This document shows, in pieces, positions 14,212-22,181 of a stretch of DNA of 31,235 bases (positions are counted from its first letter, which is position 1; every line of letters starts with the position of its first letter). The stretch lies in the NCBI GenBank assembly GCA_904419835.1, contig CAJFTA010000026.1:1-31235 (forward strand), in the 5' to 3' direction. Below the pieces are notes generated by a model that saw only the letters and a program-made list of their open reading frames with translations, was not told where the DNA came from and ran no database searches. The stretch comes from an uncultured Pseudoflavonifractor sp. (lineage in GTDB: Bacteria; Bacillota; Clostridia; Oscillospirales; Oscillospiraceae). A program made the translations under genes and the position numbers.

Positions 14212-15723
14212 ATGGTCATTGTGAACCTGGAAGCCTGTAAGGGCTGCATGATCTGCGAGAAGAACTGCCCCCTGGATGCGGTCCACGTGGTGGAGCGCAA
14301 GGCGGTTGTGGATGCCGAGAAGTGCTGCGAGTGCGGCGTGTGCACCCGCGTGTGTAAGTTCGGCGCCATCTCCAAGCCCGCTGAGATGAGCGAGAACTGC
14401 GCCATCTGCTCCCACTGCTCCGTGCAGTGCCGTGTGCCTCTGGGCCACACCGGCGCCTGCAAGCGCTATACCAATGTAGGCGGCGAGCTGGTGCGCAACC
14501 GCAAGCTGGAGATGACCCCCAGCAGCGAGGTTGTCTATCCTGACAAGCGCCTGGAAGGCCCCATTATCACCGCCGTCGGCGCCGGCACCAACTACCCCTG
14601 CATCCGTCCCGCGCCCCACATTGTCTCCGACGTCCGGGACGGCGTGGAAGTGGTGACCGTGGTGACCGAGGCTCCCCTGAGCTACTCCGCCGTTGTGGTC
14701 AAGCTGGACACCAACACCTACATCGGCGAGGAAGGCGACCCCGTCTACCGTGACGGCAAGCTGGTGGGCATGGTCAACACCGAGGAGTACGGCTCCAAGA
14801 TGATCGCTGTGGGCGGCGCCAACAAGCTGACCGGCCCCGACGGCTTCATCGTGGCCCGCACCATCACCGAGCTGGCCAACGGCGAGCAGGTGGAGCTGTC
14901 CGTCAACAAGAAGATCAAGGTTGTCGTGCAGCAGGGTAAGCCCCCCATCATCAACGGCGTGCAGGAGTCCAAGATGCGCATCGGCTGCGGCAGCGCTACC
15001 GTGGGCCTGTTTGCCAAGAAGATGAAGGAAGCCGTTGACGAGTGCATCGTCATCGACCACCACGTGGTGGGCCTGTTCACCGAGCACCTGGCCGGCGCCG
15101 ATGTGGGCATGGAGTGGTCCGGCGTGATCCCCAACGCCCGCAAGTCCTCCCGCGGCCGTTACTTCGGCGAGCACGGCACCGGCATCGGCGGCACCACCAT
15201 CGAGACCCCCCGGGACGCCATTAAGAGCGTGGATATGACCCGCGCCCACGCCGGCATGCAGATCCTGGTGCTCAACACCACGGGCGAGATCCGCGCCCTC
15301 TTTGAGGTCCAGGCCGACGGCGACGTGAAGGAAATCCCCATGACCGACAAGGCCACCGCCCTGGCGGATGACATTATGAACAACTGCGAGCAGTCCCTGA
15401 CCAGCGTCATGTACACCGGCGGCACCGGCGGCAGCGCCCGCGGCGGCGTCTGCTCCAAGCCTCTGGCCATCACCAAGGCCGTCCACGAGGGCAAGGCTGT
15501 CCTCACCATCGGCGGCGCGCCTACTTACATCCTGCCCGGCGGCGGCATCGACTTTATTGTGGACGCCGGCAAAATGGTCCGCCACGGCGTGACCTGGGTG
15601 CCCACCCCCGCCACTGTGGCCCCGGTGGAGTACACCATGACCAAGGCCGACTACGACGCCATCGGCGGCCATATGAACTGCGTCAAGCCCATCGACGAGC
15701 TCCGCAAGGAGATTGGCGAGTAA
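14212..15723 (+). CDS. hnr: 6-hydroxynicotinate reductase
   Basis: Protein of 503 aa. It reduces 6-hydroxynicotinate to 1,4,5,6-tetrahydro-6-oxonicotinate, in E. barkeri with reduced ferredoxin. The N-terminus is a two-cluster ferredoxin domain: Cys9, 12, 15 and 19, then Cys38/39, 41, 44 and 48. A third cysteine group follows (63, 66, 69, 73, 83). This agrees with the purified E. barkeri enzyme, which has two [4Fe-4S] clusters, one [2Fe-2S] cluster and a covalently bound flavin. The remaining 400 residues form the flavin/catalytic part, which I cannot subdivide. AGAGGAGG precedes the start by about 11 nt. The next gene starts on the nucleotide after its stop codon. Confidence 0.92.
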   Translation: MVIVNLEACKGCMICEKNCPLDAVHVVERKAVVDAEKCCECGVCTRVCKFGAISKPAEMSENCAICSHCSVQCRVPLGHTGACKRYTNVGGELVRNRKLEMTPSSEVVYPDKRLEGPIITAVGAGTNYPCIRPAPHIVSDVRDGVEVVTVVTEAPLSYSAVVVKLDTNTYIGEEGDPVYRDGKLVGMVNTEEYGSKMIAVGGANKLTGPDGFIVARTITELANGEQVELSVNKKIKVVVQQGKPPIINGVQESKMRIGCGSATVGLFAKKMKEAVDECIVIDHHVVGLFTEHLAGADVGMEWSGVIPNARKSSRGRYFGEHGTGIGGTTIETPRDAIKSVDMTRAHAGMQILVLNTTGEIRALFEVQADGDVKEIPMTDKATALADDIMNNCEQSLTSVMYTGGTGGSARGGVCSKPLAITKAVHEGKAVLTIGGAPTYILPGGGIDFIVDAGKMVRHGVTWVPTPATVAPVEYTMTKADYDAIGGHMNCVKPIDELRKEIGE

Positions 15724-16578
15724 ATGACGGCAGAGCGAGACTGGGTCCGGGAGCTGGCGCCGGGACAGGTGTACTTCGATTACGGCCCCGTGTCCATGGT
15801 GGTCACCGCAGTACGGAACGGAGCGGGTGACAGCGCCCTGTGCGCGTCGGCTGCGGAGGTTGTGGAACGCAATCTGCGCACCCTGGGCCAGTCGCTGGAC
15901 ATGCTCCGCCGCTACCCCGCCCACGTGGACCCGGAAGCCCTGACGGGTACGGCCCGCCAGATGGCCGACGCGGTGCTTGCCACCGGAGATCCCTGGCTGA
16001 CGCCCATGGCGGCGGTGGCCGGAGCCATGTCCGACGCTGTGGCCGACTTCCTCTGGGAGCAGGGGGCGGAAAAAGTCACCGCCAACAACGGCGGCGACAT
16101 CGCCCTCCGCCTGGCCCCCGGTCAGAAGCTGGACATGGGCATCCTGTACGACCTGAACCGGAGCGGGGTGGACCGGGTGGTCCGCCTCCTTCCGGAGCAC
16201 GGGATCGGCGGGGTAGCCACCAGCGGGCTGGGCGGCCGGAGCCTGACCACCGGTATCGCCAGCAGCGTGACGGCGTTTTCCGCCCGCTGCGCCAGGGCCG
16301 ACGCCCTGGCCACCCTCCTGGCCGACCGCTCCTATATCGACTCGCCCGCCGTCCATACCTGCCTTGCGGCAGAGCTGGACCCGGACAGTGACATCGCCGA
16401 CCTGACGGTTGTCACGGCGGTGGACCCCCTGACCGAGGCGGAGAAGCGGAAGGCCCTGGACCAGGTGCTGGCCGAGGCCGAGCTCCAGTACCGCCGGGGC
16501 GGCCTGCGGGCCTGCGTGGCGGCGGTGCAGGGCATGACGGCCACCTTTGACCCCGAAAAAATTCTCAGCGACAGATAA
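15724..16578 (+). CDS. UPF0280 / ApbE-like protein, candidate flavin-handling factor for Hnr
   Basis: Protein of 284 aa of the UPF0280 family, which is structurally related to ApbE flavin transferases. Marks I rely on are YFDYGPVSMVVTAVRN near the start, the glycine-rich PMAAVAGAMSDAVADFL, the NNGGDIAL motif (the ApbE-like core strand) and GVATSGLGGRSL. No signal peptide is present, so it acts in the cytosol. Its ATG directly follows the hnr stop codon, so the two are translationally coupled. ApbE proteins attach FMN covalently to target proteins, and Hnr is known to carry covalent flavin. Together these make it a candidate Hnr flavin transferase. UPF0280 proteins have no proven activity that I know of, so this is inference. 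Confidence 0.8.
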   Translation: MTAERDWVRELAPGQVYFDYGPVSMVVTAVRNGAGDSALCASAAEVVERNLRTLGQSLDMLRRYPAHVDPEALTGTARQMADAVLATGDPWLTPMAAVAGAMSDAVADFLWEQGAEKVTANNGGDIALRLAPGQKLDMGILYDLNRSGVDRVVRLLPEHGIGGVATSGLGGRSLTTGIASSVTAFSARCARADALATLLADRSYIDSPAVHTCLAAELDPDSDIADLTVVTAVDPLTEAEKRKALDQVLAEAELQYRRGGLRACVAAVQGMTATFDPEKILSDR

Positions 16579-16613
16579 GTTGGAGCGGCAGGGAGCCGGA
16601 CAGCTCCCCCAAC
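16579..16613 (+). other. Intergenic hairpin after the UPF0280 gene
   Basis: Nested stems 16579-16583/16609-16613 and 16591-16596/16603-16608, followed by an A/T-rich stretch before the next ribosome site. It is probably a processing or weak termination element. Confidence 0.4.
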
Positions 16614-16666
16614 CGGTCAAAACTTTCCAATTAAAATACCTCAAAAATTTAAAGGAGTGTTTTGCC

Positions 16667-17284
16667 ATGAAAGAGCCCAAAATCCGCAAGATCGTAACCA
16701 ACCTGGAAGAGGTCTTCTATGAGGGCGGCGCTGATATGCCCGTCGAGAACGGCGAGAAGAAGTCCATCAAGACCGTCTCCGTGGCCGCCGTCATCAAGAA
16801 CCCCTATGCCGGCAAGTGGCAGGAGGACCTGAGCGAGCTGACCGAGTACGGCGAGTATCTGGGCGATCTGCTGGCCCGCAAGGGCGCCGAGCTGCTGGGC
16901 GCTGAGAACGTCGAGACCTACGGCAAGGGCTGCATCGTGGGCACTGACGGCGAGCTGGAGCATTCCTCCGCTATGCTGCACCCCAAGGCCGGCAAGCCCA
17001 TCCGCGCGGCCATCGGCGGCGGCAAGTCCATCATCCCCTCCAACGAGAAGGTGGCCGGTGTCGGCGCTTCCCTGGACATCTCCCTGCACTATAAGGATGC
17101 CGCCTTCGTGCGCACCCACTACGGCTCCTTCGAGGTCCGCGTGCCCGACGCCCCCAAGGCTGACGAGATCGTCATGGCCGTTGTTCTGGCCGACGGCGGC
17201 CGTCCCCACGCCACTGTGAACGGCGTCGGCCGTATCGGCGGCCTGCAGAAGTCCGAGGCCAAGTGCGAGGACGGCATGCACTAA
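16667..17284 (+). CDS. Amino acid synthesis family protein (PF06684), role unknown
   Basis: Protein of 205 aa of the family Pfam calls amino acid synthesis (PF06684). It is a small cytosolic protein with a conserved core: SVAAVIKNPYAGKW near residue 40, YGKGCIVGTDGELEHSSAMLHP near 95, IGGGKSIIPSNEKV near 120, and a GSFEVRVPDAPKADEIV segment. The frame runs back to 16547, but AAAGGAG lies 9 nt before ATG 16667. It sits between the Hnr unit and hgd, at the point where the ring is opened and a reactive aldehyde forms. It has no assigned step in the published pathway. Handling of an intermediate, such as tautomerisation, is possible but unsupported by any residue I can name. Confidence 0.8.
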   Translation: MKEPKIRKIVTNLEEVFYEGGADMPVENGEKKSIKTVSVAAVIKNPYAGKWQEDLSELTEYGEYLGDLLARKGAELLGAENVETYGKGCIVGTDGELEHSSAMLHPKAGKPIRAAIGGGKSIIPSNEKVAGVGASLDISLHYKDAAFVRTHYGSFEVRVPDAPKADEIVMAVVLADGGRPHATVNGVGRIGGLQKSEAKCEDGMH

Positions 17285-17312
17285 GCTGCAAGGTGAACTG
17301 AAAGAGACTTGA

Positions 17313-17356
17313 AAAAGGCCCCCGACCGACCCAATGGCGCTGGTCGGGGGCCTTTT
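17313..17356 (+). terminator. Strong intrinsic terminator before hgd
   Basis: A perfect 15-bp stem, 17313-17327 with 17342-17356, ends in four T residues, and its A-run makes it function in both directions. It divides the cluster into an ena-hnr part and an hgd-onward part. Confidence 0.85.
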
Positions 17357-17408
17357 CCGAAAAGAGATTCCGAGACGTATGATTAGATTGAACGCAGTCA
17401 AAGAGGTC

Positions 17409-17490
17409 TGCTCGGACCGTTGAGAATGCCGGTTCCCCCGGCAGAATCCGGTTTCAAAGTGAAGAACCATCGTTCCCAACGGTCTGAGCA
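17409..17490 (+). ncRNA. Three-way-junction-like structured leader before hgd
   Basis: A continuous 14-bp helix pairs 17409-17422 with 17477-17490 (core GACCGTTG, one G-U pair). It continues after one mismatch with three more pairs (17424-17426/17473-17475). Inside it are a perfect 6-bp hairpin, 17427-17432/17438-17443, and a weaker GGTT/AACC hairpin, 17450-17453/17465-17468. The three helices meet as a junction. It lies between a strong terminator and hgd, about 70 nt before the hgd ribosome site. A TATGAT at about 17379-17384 could drive it. I match it to no known riboswitch; a protein-binding DNA repeat is the alternative. Confidence 0.45.
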
Positions 17491-17559
17491 CAGCTGTGAA
17501 TGGACGATTGATCGGAACAGAGGGAATCAATAAATCGAAATAGAATGGAGTGCATGAAA

Positions 17560-18471
17560 ATGAAGATTGGTTTCATCGGTCTTGGCGCAATGGGCCGGCC
17601 CATGGCCAGCAATCTGCTGAGCGCCGGCTATGAGGTCCACGCCTTTGACGTGGTTGAGGCCGCGGTGAAGGAGATGGAGGGCAAGGGCGCCATCGGCCAC
17701 CCCTCCGCCGGAGAGATGGCCGGTCATGTGGACGTCATCATCTGCTCCCTGCCCAACGCCAAGATCGTGGAAGGCACCATGTGCGGCGAGAACGGCGTGT
17801 TTGAAAACTGCAAGGAGGGCACCGTCATCATCGACATGAGCTCCGTCGCCCCCAACAGCACCAAGGCCATGGCCAAAAAGGCCGGCGCCAAGGGCATCCA
17901 CTACATTGACGCGCCTGTCAGCGGCGGCGTGTCCGGCGCTGCCGCCGGCACTCTGACCATCATGGTGGGCGCCGATGACGAGACCTTCAACAAGGTCAAG
18001 CCCATCTTCGACGTGCTGGGCAAGAACATCTACCACGTGGGCGAGGCCGGCGGCGGCGACGCCATCAAGATGGTCAATAACCTGCTGCTGGGCTGCAACA
18101 TGGCCGCCCTGGCCGAGGCCCTGACCCTGGGCGTGAAGTGCGGCCTGTCCGTGGAGACCATGAAGGAGGTCATCTCCGTCTCCTCCGGCCGCAGCTATGC
18201 CCTGGACGCCAAGCTGGAGAAGTTCATCATGGCCGGCCAGTTCAACGGCGGCTTTGCCGTGGATCTGCAGTACAAGGATCTGGGCCTGGCCCTGGAGGCC
18301 TCCCGGGACGAGAAGGTGCCCCTGCCCATGACCGCCGCCGCCGTCCAGGTGTACGAGATGGCCCGGGCCAAGGGCCAGGGCCGGGAGGATATGTCCTCCG
18401 TGGTCAAGGTCTGGGAGGACCTGACCGGCGCGAAAATTCACGGTGAGGCCGAAGCGCAGAAAGGAGCCTGA
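17560..18471 (+). CDS. hgd: 2-(hydroxymethyl)glutarate dehydrogenase
   Basis: Protein of 303 aa of the 3-hydroxyisobutyrate/phosphogluconate dehydrogenase family. It reduces (S)-2-formylglutarate to (S)-2-(hydroxymethyl)glutarate, using NADH in E. barkeri. The N-terminal Rossmann motif is MKIGFIGLGAMGRPMA. The substrate loop is DAPVSGGVSGA, and the conserved catalytic lysine is Lys170 in GGGDAIKMVNN. The all-helical C-terminal domain follows. In-frame ATGs exist at 17545 and 17554, but TGGAG is 9 nt before 17560, which also gives the classic family start. It begins the second block of the cluster and is followed after 5 nt by ndhF. Confidence 0.92.
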   Translation: MKIGFIGLGAMGRPMASNLLSAGYEVHAFDVVEAAVKEMEGKGAIGHPSAGEMAGHVDVIICSLPNAKIVEGTMCGENGVFENCKEGTVIIDMSSVAPNSTKAMAKKAGAKGIHYIDAPVSGGVSGAAAGTLTIMVGADDETFNKVKPIFDVLGKNIYHVGEAGGGDAIKMVNNLLLGCNMAALAEALTLGVKCGLSVETMKEVISVSSGRSYALDAKLEKFIMAGQFNGGFAVDLQYKDLGLALEASRDEKVPLPMTAAAVQVYEMARAKGQGREDMSSVVKVWEDLTGAKIHGEAEAQKGA

Positions 18472-18476
18472 AGCCA

Positions 18477-19346
18477 ATGAAGCCCTTTACTTATCACGCC
18501 CCCACCACAGTGGCTGAAGCTGTGGAGATGCTGGACAAATATCAGAGCAGCTGCGCTGTGGTCGCCGGCGGCACCGACGTTGTCATTGAGCTCAACGAGC
18601 GCCACAAGACCCCCGAGCACGTCATCAGCATCAGCAAGCTGGACGAGCTGCGCTATGTGAAGGAAGAGGACGGCATGGTGAAAATCGGCGCCCTCACCAC
18701 CTTCACCGACCTGGAGAACAACCCCTATGTGAAGGAGAAGCTGCCCGCCCTGTATGAGACCGCCATCCACGTGGGCTCTCCCCAGATCCGGAATCTGGGC
18801 ACCATCGGCGGCAACGTGGTCAACGCCTCTGTGGCCGGCGACTCCCCCACGACGCTGGTGACCCTGGGCGCCTCCGTGGTGCTGCGCAGCGCCAAGGGCG
18901 ACCGGATTATGACAATCGAGGACTTCAACAAGGGGCCCGGCAACTGCGCCATTCGGCCCGATGAGCTGATGATTGAGGCCCGGTTCCCCGCGCTGGGCCC
19001 CGACGAGGCGGTGGGCTACTTCAAGATCGGCAAGCGGAAGTCCCTGGCCATTGTGGTGCTGGCTGTCAGCATCTACGTCAAGCGCACTGCGGACAACAAG
19101 GTGGAGGACTGCCGCGTCGTTCTGGGCGCCGTGAGCAAGCACCCCATGCGCGCGCCCGAGCTGGAGGAGCTCCTCAAGGGCAAGCCTCTGGAGACCGGCG
19201 TGCTGTATGATACCCTGCCCGCCTTTACCGAGGCCGTGCAGGCCGCCATTCCCACCCGTCCCTCGGTGGTCTATAAACGTGAGGGCGTCCGGGGCGCGGC
19301 CCGCCGGTGCTATGACCAGATTCTCAGCCAGCTGGGCCTGGCCTGA
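18477..19346 (+). CDS. ndhF: Nicotinate dehydrogenase, FAD subunit
   Basis: Protein of 289 aa of the FAD-binding medium-subunit family of the xanthine dehydrogenase group. It passes electrons from the iron-sulfur subunit to FAD and on to NADP+ in the E. barkeri enzyme. Marks are the FAD-binding VVAGGTDVVIELNER near residue 25-40 and the second flavin loop SPQIRNLGTIGGNVVNAS near 101-118. A C-terminal CO-dehydrogenase flavoprotein-like domain follows. AAAGGAG lies in the end of hgd. It forms a unit with the 2Fe-2S subunit and the molybdopterin subunit immediately downstream. Confidence 0.92.
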   Translation: MKPFTYHAPTTVAEAVEMLDKYQSSCAVVAGGTDVVIELNERHKTPEHVISISKLDELRYVKEEDGMVKIGALTTFTDLENNPYVKEKLPALYETAIHVGSPQIRNLGTIGGNVVNASVAGDSPTTLVTLGASVVLRSAKGDRIMTIEDFNKGPGNCAIRPDELMIEARFPALGPDEAVGYFKIGKRKSLAIVVLAVSIYVKRTADNKVEDCRVVLGAVSKHPMRAPELEELLKGKPLETGVLYDTLPAFTEAVQAAIPTRPSVVYKREGVRGAARRCYDQILSQLGLA

Positions 19347-19364
19347 GCAGGAGGTATCCGAACT

Positions 19365-19850
19365 ATGGAACAGATTTGTATTCATTTTAACCTGAACGGC
19401 CAGGACGTCTCTGTCATGGCCGACCCCAATAAGCGCCTGGTGGACTTCCTGCGGGAGGACATGGGCTTGACCAGCGTGAAGGAAGGCTGCGGCGAGGGCG
19501 AGTGCGGCGCCTGCACCGTCATCTACAACGGCAACGCCGTCACCTCCTGCCTGATGCTGGCCGGCCAGGTGGACGGCGGCAGCGTCGTCACCCTGGAGGG
19601 CGTGACCAAGGAGGACGGCAGCCTGGATGTGATTCAGCAGGCCTTTGTGGACGCCGGCGCCGTCCAGTGCGGCTACTGCACCCCCGGCATGGTCCTCTCC
19701 GCCAAGGCCCTGCTGGACAAGAACCCCCACGCCACCAAGGCTGAAATTCAGCGCGCCATGTCCGGCAACCTCTGCCGCTGCACTGGCTACACCAAGATTG
19801 TGAAGGCCGTGGAGATGGCCCGCGACGCGAAGGGAGGCACCGAGGCATGA
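19365..19850 (+). CDS. ndhS: Nicotinate dehydrogenase, 2x[2Fe-2S] subunit
   Basis: Protein of 161 aa, the usual size of the small subunit. The N-terminal plant-type ferredoxin domain holds GCGEGECGACTV (near residues 43-54) plus a later Cys. The C-terminal helical domain holds CGYCTPGM and CRCTGYTK, which bind the second cluster. It carries electrons between the molybdopterin centre and NdhF. Its TGA overlaps the ATG of the next gene by four bases, so translation is coupled. Confidence 0.94.
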   Translation: MEQICIHFNLNGQDVSVMADPNKRLVDFLREDMGLTSVKEGCGEGECGACTVIYNGNAVTSCLMLAGQVDGGSVVTLEGVTKEDGSLDVIQQAFVDAGAVQCGYCTPGMVLSAKALLDKNPHATKAEIQRAMSGNLCRCTGYTKIVKAVEMARDAKGGTEA

Positions 19851-22165
19851 AACCTGAGACTGCTGTAAAGGAGAAGAGCAACCTGATCGTCTCCGCCGCC
19901 AACAAGCACGAGTACTCTGTTCTGGGCAAGAGCGTGGTCAAAAAGGACACCATGGAGAAGATTACGGGCAAGGCCAAGTTTGCCGCCGATATGGAACTGC
20001 CCAACATGCTCTATGGCGGCGTGTTCCGCAGCACCATCTGCCATGGCGTGGTCAAGAGCTTTGACGCGTCCGCCGCGCTGGCCATCCCCGGCGTGGTGAC
20101 CGTGCGCACCTATAAGGACATCCCCGGCAAGAACCGCATCGGCATCATCCTGAAGGACGAGCCCGTGCTGGTGGACGACAAGATCCGCCGCTACGGCGAT
20201 GCCATCGCCGTGGTGGCCGCCGAGACCCCCGAGCTGGTGCAGGAGGCCCTGGACGCCATCAAGGTGGAGTACGAGGAGTATAAGCCTGTGCTGAGCATTG
20301 AGGACGCCGCCGCGCCGGACGCCCCCATTGTCCACGGCACGGTCAACAACATCCACCAGAAGAAGCACCTGGAGCACGGCAACGTGGACGAGGCCTGGGA
20401 CAAGTGCGACATCATCATTGAGAACGATTATGAGACCCCCATGCTCTCCCACATGTTCATCGAGCCGGATGCCGGTATCGCCACCTATGAAAACGGCATT
20501 GTCACTGTATACAGCTCCACCCAGAACCCCCATTTTGACCGCGGCGAAATCGCCACCATGCTGGGCTTCCCCCAGAACCGGGTGGTAGCCGTCCAGGTCA
20601 CCACCGGCGGCGGCTTCGGCGGCAAGCTGGACATCTCCGTCCAGTGCCACCTGGCCCTGCTGGCCTACTACACCGGCCGCCCGGTGAAGATGGTCCGCAG
20701 CCGCCAGGAGTCCACCATGGTCTCCTCCAAGCGCCACCCCTTCAAGATGCACTACAAGACCGGCGCCACCAAGGACGGCAAGCTGGTTGCGGTGCAGGCG
20801 ACCCTGCTCAGCGACAGCGGCGCCTACGCCTCCTACGGCCCCGCCGTTATTACCCGCGCCGTGGTGCATGCTGCCGGCCCCTATGAGGTACCCAACGTCC
20901 GAATTGACGCCACCTTCTATTACACCAACAACCCCATGGCCGGCGCCTTCCGCGGCTTCGGCGTGCCCCAGGTGGCCGTGGCCCACGAGGGCCAGATGAA
21001 CGCCCTGGCCAAGGCTCTGAATATGGATCCCATTGAGATCCGCAAAATCAACGCCCACCGGCCCGGCACCGTCACCCCCACCGGCCAGACCCTGGGTGAG
21101 GACGTGGGCTTCCTCCAGTGTCTGGAGGCCGTCCAGCAGAAGGCCAAGGAGGTCCTGCCTCCCTGCGTGCCCACCGCCCCCAACAAGCGCCGGGGCCGCG
21201 GCTATGGCTGCATGTACTACGGCATCGGCAACACCGGCCTGCCCAACCCCGCCGGCGCCTTTGTCGAGGTTCTGCCCGACGCCAGCGTCAACCTGATGGT
21301 GGGCTGCGCCGATATCGGCCAGGGCTCCACCTCCGCCATGGCCCAGATTGCCGCCGAGGAGCTGGGCCTGGAGTATGAGGACATCCACGTCACCTTCGCC
21401 AACACCGAGGTCACCCCTGAAGGCGGCGCCACCTCCGCCAGCCGCCAGACCTTTATCTCCGGCTCCGCCACCATGCTGGCCGCCCGGATGGCAAGGAAGA
21501 CCCTGGCCGAAGTGGCCTCCAAGTTCCTCAATGTGCCGGAGGAGAAGCTGATCTTCAGGCACCGCGAGATCTATTCCGCTGACGATGAGAGCGTGAAGAT
21601 GTCCTATATGGAGCTGATGGGCGAGATGAAGCGCCTGGGCAAGCTGGCCCTGGGCTGCGGCTCCTATAACCCCAAGACCACAGGACTGTCCGCCGACACC
21701 ATGTTCGGCATCCCCTTCGAGGTGTACTCCTACGCCGCCACCGTCGTGGATCTGGAGGTGGATGTGGAGACCGGCCTGGTGGACGTGCTCAACGTCATCT
21801 CCGCCCACGACGTGGGCACCGCCGTCAACAAGCAGGCCGTTGAGGGCCAGATTGAGGGCGGCGTGGCCATGGGCATCGGCTTCGCCCTGCTGGAGAAGAT
21901 CGAGACCAAGAACGGCAGGATCACCAACCCCATGTTCTCCAAGTACCTGCTGGCCACCGCCATGGATGTGCCCGAGATCTACCCCATCGTGGTGGAGAGC
22001 GGTACCGGCGAGACCGGCCCCTTCGGCGCCAAGGGCGTGGGCGAGCCCGCCCTGATCCCCACCATCCCCGCCACCGCGGACGCTGTGGAGAACGCGCTGA
22101 ATATCCGCTTCGGCAAGCTGCCCATCCAGCATCTGGACATTATGCGGGAGCTCTATAAGAAATAA
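19847..22165 (+). CDS. ndhLM: Nicotinate dehydrogenase, single-chain molybdopterin subunit (NdhL+NdhM fused)
   Basis: Protein of 772 aa of the molybdopterin-binding xanthine dehydrogenase family. It hydroxylates nicotinate at C6 using water. The N-terminal domain (from about 30) carries VVKKDTMEKITGKAKFAAD. The cofactor-binding motifs are TTGGGFGGKLDI (about 250-262), GAFRGFGVPQVA, GGATSASRQTFISGSAT, and near the C-terminus GVGEPAL with the likely catalytic Glu733. In E. barkeri this protein is encoded as two chains, NdhL and NdhM, described as unusual for the family. Here one uninterrupted frame covers both. The E. barkeri enzyme also contains labile selenium; no selenium or molybdenum cofactor gene is in this window. 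Confidence 0.92.
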   Translation: MKPETAVKEKSNLIVSAANKHEYSVLGKSVVKKDTMEKITGKAKFAADMELPNMLYGGVFRSTICHGVVKSFDASAALAIPGVVTVRTYKDIPGKNRIGIILKDEPVLVDDKIRRYGDAIAVVAAETPELVQEALDAIKVEYEEYKPVLSIEDAAAPDAPIVHGTVNNIHQKKHLEHGNVDEAWDKCDIIIENDYETPMLSHMFIEPDAGIATYENGIVTVYSSTQNPHFDRGEIATMLGFPQNRVVAVQVTTGGGFGGKLDISVQCHLALLAYYTGRPVKMVRSRQESTMVSSKRHPFKMHYKTGATKDGKLVAVQATLLSDSGAYASYGPAVITRAVVHAAGPYEVPNVRIDATFYYTNNPMAGAFRGFGVPQVAVAHEGQMNALAKALNMDPIEIRKINAHRPGTVTPTGQTLGEDVGFLQCLEAVQQKAKEVLPPCVPTAPNKRRGRGYGCMYYGIGNTGLPNPAGAFVEVLPDASVNLMVGCADIGQGSTSAMAQIAAEELGLEYEDIHVTFANTEVTPEGGATSASRQTFISGSATMLAARMARKTLAEVASKFLNVPEEKLIFRHREIYSADDESVKMSYMELMGEMKRLGKLALGCGSYNPKTTGLSADTMFGIPFEVYSYAATVVDLEVDVETGLVDVLNVISAHDVGTAVNKQAVEGQIEGGVAMGIGFALLEKIETKNGRITNPMFSKYLLATAMDVPEIYPIVVESGTGETGPFGAKGVGEPALIPTIPATADAVENALNIRFGKLPIQHLDIMRELYKK

Positions 22166-22181
22166 GCACGGAGGTTTTTCC

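Noticed and set aside
12880..16701. A 1273-codon open frame on the minus strand opposite ena, hnr and UPF0280
   Set aside because: It is antisense to four well-recognised genes and its translation is low-complexity Gly/Ala/Val/His. It arises from the strong GC-biased codon use of the real genes. Similar frames at 19787-22192 and 25806-28547 are rejected for the same reason.
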